A stretch of 64,000 nt of DNA, from contig NZ_AP024485.1 of the NCBI RefSeq assembly GCF_020886695.1, forward strand, positions 877,001-941,000. Reading direction: 5' to 3'. Every line of letters begins with the position of its first letter. Positions within the stretch are counted from its first letter, which is position 1. This DNA is from Pseudodesulfovibrio sediminis. GTDB taxonomy: Bacteria; Desulfobacterota; Desulfovibrionia; Desulfovibrionales; Desulfovibrionaceae. Below the pieces are notes generated by a model that had not been told where the DNA came from, did not search any database, and was given only the letters and a program-made list of their open reading frames with translations. Position numbers and translations under genes: made by a program. Shown here in pieces: positions 62,531-64,000 of the stretch.

Positions 62531-64000
62531 TTAATGCTCTTTAAGCCATTCATAAAACTGGCTTAAACTGAGCTGACGACTGGCAGGCCCGCTGCGAACA
62601 TAGAATTCCTCTTTCTTCCCATCCTTCAAAATTGCCGGAACAGGAGCAGGAATACAATGCACTCTGAGCACGGGAATACCGCCCACCTCAATGATTGCGG
62701 AATTGATATATCGCGAGAATTCCGCTCCGATGCTTTGATTGACCAGATTATTGAAGTGCAACAAAGCATGATCCGTCGAATCGAGTTGATCCTCGGCAAA
62801 ACCGGTGATTTCGCCGTTATCAGCGACCCCTATCAGCAGTGTGCCCCCGTCGGAATTAAGAAATGCGGCCACAGTCTTGAGACTGGCGTGCTCGATTTCA
62901 CGACCATTTTTCCCGGACTTCAGGTTGAACCTGAGGGTCTGCTTGAACTCCAACTGATCGTTTTCCCCCCCCTGAACAAGCGCGAGAAGCTCAACGCCTG
63001 TCGACACCATGTGTCGTCTTCGACCAATGGCCTCAATGCGAGTTCTGTTCTTGTGGAGGAAGAACAAGGCGATAGCCCCCAACAGAATCAATCCGGTTGA
63101 AAAAAACTGCAGGAAAGTATCACTGGTCAAACTGGAGACAATGTTTCTGCGCGGCACTGCCACACCAAGTGACATGGTGTCTCCAAACACCGTGAGCGGC
63201 AAAGCATATGCCCACCAGACTTCCCCCTCAGCCGTATAGGAGAACGGTCTCTCTGCTCCACCAGCGGCCAACTGGGAGACAGCTCCCTGAATAACAGGAT
63301 CTTCCAGCTTCTCAGGCTCAAGGGCCTGACTGACCTGATCTCTTTTGACACGTCCCGTATCCGATCCGGTAACCGGAAGCGCCTGCCCATTATTCCAATA
63401 GAGAAAAATTCGTTCAGCCCCGCCACGTTCGGCCCCGGCCAACTGTGAGAGCAGTGCGTCAATGGGGAAAAGGACCGAAAGCATCAACCGATCACCCGCT
63501 TCTGACTCCACCAACGAAGAAGCGGTTATCCAGGTCTCGCTGGAATCATAAAATTTGTTGGAACTGCGCCAATTGATCTGTTCCGGCTTGAGGTGAACAA
63601 ATTCGTCGGCCAGGAAATGGTCCACTTTATCCCAGTCGTACTCCCACCCTTTGTATTTATCGTCGCGGGTTCCATCTTTCCTGTACAATGTCCATGAATT
63701 GGTGGGAGAATCACCACGTTTTGGAATCATTTCGGCCACACTGCCGGCCCGACGAGTAAACATATACCGCAGTCCATGCTCATCGCTGACCATGACCGCA
63801 GAGACCATGGGATGCTTGTCGAGTATCGACTGGAATTCCTTATGCAAATCCGCAGGTTCCAGGGAGGGAATAACCCCGTTGCCAATCTCCGAATTGGAAT
63901 TTGTAACGGCATTGAGCAACACGGTCACCGCCCCGGAAATGCCACGGGCCGAGTTCTCTACCGCCACGACCGCTGCATCAGTGCGTATTTCACGAACTCC
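62531..64000 (-). CDS. Membrane sensor fused to AlbA_2 (Schlafen-like) domain (5' end outside window)
   Basis: At least 489 residues; the frame is open through base 64000. An extracytoplasmic Cache-like sensor region precedes one membrane helix (FLQFFSTGLILLGAIALFFL) and a C-terminal AlbA_2 domain (ELLALVQGGENDQLEFKQTL, AAFLNSDGGTLLIGVADNGE, EEFYVRSGPASRQLSLSQFY). AlbA_2 domains occur in Schlafen-type RNA/DNA enzymes and regulators. Fusion to a membrane sensor is unusual. The next gene downstream is a binding protein, so a ligand-sensing pair is possible. Enzymatic function unknown. Confidence 0.75.
   Translation of the reverse strand, partial: GVREIRTDAAVVAVENSARGISGAVTVLLNAVTNSNSEIGNGVIPSLEPADLHKEFQSILDKHPMVSAVMVSDEHGLRYMFTRRAGSVAEMIPKRGDSPTNSWTLYRKDGTRDDKYKGWEYDWDKVDHFLADEFVHLKPEQINWRSSNKFYDSSETWITASSLVESEAGDRLMLSVLFPIDALLSQLAGAERGGAERIFLYWNNGQALPVTGSDTGRVKRDQVSQALEPEKLEDPVIQGAVSQLAAGGAERPFSYTAEGEVWWAYALPLTVFGDTMSLGVAVPRRNIVSSLTSDTFLQFFSTGLILLGAIALFFLHKNRTRIEAIGRRRHMVSTGVELLALVQGGENDQLEFKQTLRFNLKSGKNGREIEHASLKTVAAFLNSDGGTLLIGVADNGEITGFAEDQLDSTDHALLHFNNLVNQSIGAEFSRYINSAIIEVGGIPVLRVHCIPAPVPAILKDGKKEEFYVRSGPASRQLSLSQFYEWLKEH

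Overview
The window looks like the chromosome of a free-living, anaerobic, motile Gram-negative bacterium of the Desulfovibrio/Pseudodesulfovibrio type. The clues are ThiH (the anaerobic route to dehydroglycine) in the thiamine operon, several low-potential Fe-S/flavin proteins, two TonB-dependent receptors, a flagellar hook-filament gene set, and the gene order ftsH-folP-cdaA-ybbR-glmM-galU. The assignment comes from gene content and order only; no rRNA or other phylogenetic marker was compared. No rRNA, tRNA, CRISPR array, insertion sequence or integrase was seen.

Region 1 (1-15403, + strand) is an uptake region. A tightly packed cassette runs: outer-membrane receptor, O-methyltransferase-like protein, three-part NitT/TauT-type ABC importer, small membrane protein, Cys-rich Fe-S flavin reductase, FAD oxidoreductase, two-P-loop ATPase, second methyltransferase. 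It ends at a terminator and is followed by a complete TonB energising operon (DUF3450, long ExbB, short ExbB, ExbD, TonB, TPR protein). A 15/19 match to the Fur box sits over the predicted promoter of that operon, which suggests that iron limitation drives at least the TonB half. The substrate is not known; a metal chelate or tetrapyrrole that is imported and chemically modified is the simplest guess.

Region 2 (15453-25130) is mostly signalling: a large orphan sensor kinase, a YbaK-type tRNA deacylase, an Fe-S nitroreductase, and an overlapping four-gene unit of response regulator, TonB-dependent receptor, YfiR-like periplasmic protein and CHASE8-type histidine kinase. The last unit resembles the Yfi system, but with a kinase in place of the diguanylate cyclase and a receptor in place of the outer-membrane lipoprotein.

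Region 3 (25392-36143) holds flagellin, an unusual sigma factor, FlgD, a hook protein, FlgK, FlgL and FliD on the + strand, then two acidic proteins on the - strand: an EF-hand protein and a short protein like the N-terminus of a large type I-secreted adhesin. The sigma-factor gene changes base composition abruptly between its two domains. Candidate sigma-54 sites precede both flagellin and the sigma factor.

Region 4 (36620-45026) contains an APC transporter divergent from a LysR regulator, a FKBP/SlyD-methyltransferase fusion, and a thiSGHFEC operon controlled by a TPP riboswitch with its own terminator.

Region 5 (45026-64000) is mainly housekeeping on the - strand: SH3-repeat envelope protein, OmpH/Skp, PriA, a periplasmic protein, GalU, GlmM, YbbR, CdaA, FolP, FtsH, ArgH, ArgG, ArgF, an orphan branched-chain-amino-acid-type binding protein and, at the window edge, a membrane sensor fused to an AlbA_2 domain.
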